Origin: Tubiluchus corallicola
Taxonomy: Eukaryota > Priapulida > Priapulimorpha > Priapulimorphida > Tubiluchidae
NCBI GenBank assembly: GCA_030141605.1
Contig: JAQGDQ010000281.1
Coordinates: forward strand, 180,001 to 244,000
Reading direction: 5' to 3'
DNA: 64,000 nucleotides
The translations under genes and the position numbers were made by a program. Positions 63,422-64,000 of the stretch are shown here, piece after piece; the first letter of the stretch is position 1; the number at the start of each line of letters is the position of its first letter. Below the pieces are notes generated by a model that saw nothing but the letters and a program-made list of their open reading frames with translations, made no database searches and was not told the origin of the DNA.

Positions 63422-63771
63422 GATTCCGGTCCCACCAGTATTGTTGTTGAATGCTGGAATCCGACTTGCATTGCGTTGAACTGCACACAAAAACATTCAG
63501 AAAAAGACGCATCGAGACTGACATTGATCAGCAACATACGCTACGGAAAGCGGCTGACCAATTACTGGCATAAAGCAGCTGATAAATTGGCTAAATATTT
63601 GATTAATAAAACGATTTCTCATGCCAGAGCAGATCTGTCTTGGAGAGGCAGGCATTATTTCCGGGTTTCAGCAAATATTGTTAAGGTCACATTTCCAGGA
63701 AAACTTGCTGAAGTAGACCAGGCAAGTCTTAACCAGATTTCGCATGTTATGAATAGCATCGTTTTAAGATG
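63422..63771 (+). CDS. Integrin alpha-like exon (membrane-proximal extracellular region), partial gene
   Basis: Open frame ending at a consensus donor (gtgagt at 63772). It encodes VVECWNPTCIALNCTQ, matching the integrin alpha pattern of a Cys, then C-x4-C near the end of the calf-2 region; then ASRLTLISNIRYGKRL, matching the 'a.l.v.srlw..tl' strand; then ANIVKVTFPGKLAEVD and NQISHVMNSIVLRW, matching the last extracellular strands before the transmembrane helix. About 30 residues in the middle have no clear counterpart. The acceptor is uncertain (AG at 63421 or 63438; an in-frame stop lies at 63389). The transmembrane segment and the GFFKR-type tail should lie beyond the window. Integrin alpha chains pair with beta chains as matrix receptors. 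Confidence 0.55.
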
Positions 63772-64000
63772 GTGAGTCACTACTACTCTAAAAAAGAATG
63801 AACTACTTGTTGAATACTTAGCTGAAAGCATGATTATCCAACAAAAGGTATCCACAAAATATTAGGAAACTATCCAGCTTTAGTTACCTAATTAGATACA
63901 GTTTTTGAGCTGTAAGTGACATTTGACCTTGAAGTACTTTTACAGAAGATCACCAAGATTGCGCAAAATCACGCCTTATACCTTGCACCGCGAAAGCTAC

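Overview
This is a stretch of an animal (invertebrate) nuclear genome. The evidence is split genes with GT-AG introns of hundreds to thousands of bases, animal-specific protein families (four-FAS1-domain fasciclin, sarcoplasmic calcium-binding protein/calexcitin-like EF-hand protein, integrin alpha), non-LTR retrotransposons, and very abundant microsatellites in AT-rich DNA. There are no operons or other prokaryotic features. The lineage cannot be fixed from the sequence alone; a protostome is my best guess.

Layout. 1-17.7 kb: mostly non-coding. It has a dense microsatellite block (3.3-6.3 kb), a (ATTC)n array (12.2-12.5 kb), two perfect CRE sites (1.83-1.87 kb), a 145-bp tandem repeat (8.88-9.2 kb) and only weak candidate exons. 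17.7-27 kb: an unrecognised plus-strand gene with three phase-compatible exons (17762, 20799, 24913) and a likely terminal exon with a poly(A) signal (26706-26992). A diverged minisatellite and a fossil LINE lie in its introns. 27-31.8 kb: trinucleotide-rich DNA, a second locus of the 145-bp repeat in inverted orientation, and weak minus-strand candidate exons.

31.8-47.6 kb (minus): a complete 13-exon gene for an 849-residue, signal-peptide-bearing, probably GPI-anchored protein with four FAS1 domains, the architecture of fasciclin 1. All exon joins were checked for phase and give one uninterrupted frame. Domains 2-4 are each split by introns in the same 2-0-1 phase pattern.

52.7-56.3 kb (minus): the three 3' exons of an EF-hand sarcoplasmic calcium-binding/calexcitin-like gene, one intron having a GC donor; its 5' end was not found. 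59.16-61.49 kb (minus): a 5'-truncated non-LTR retrotransposon with an intact 673-codon reverse-transcriptase frame, bounded on both sides by (GA)n/(TC)n microsatellite. 63.4-63.8 kb (plus): one exon resembling the membrane-proximal extracellular end of an integrin alpha chain.

I see no CRISPR array, rRNA, intact tRNA or evident new defence-type system. The most unusual items are the exon-cassette history of the fasciclin gene with low-complexity insertions inside two FAS1 folds, the retrotransposon sitting in a TC microsatellite, the dispersed 145-bp repeat, and the unidentified plus-strand gene.
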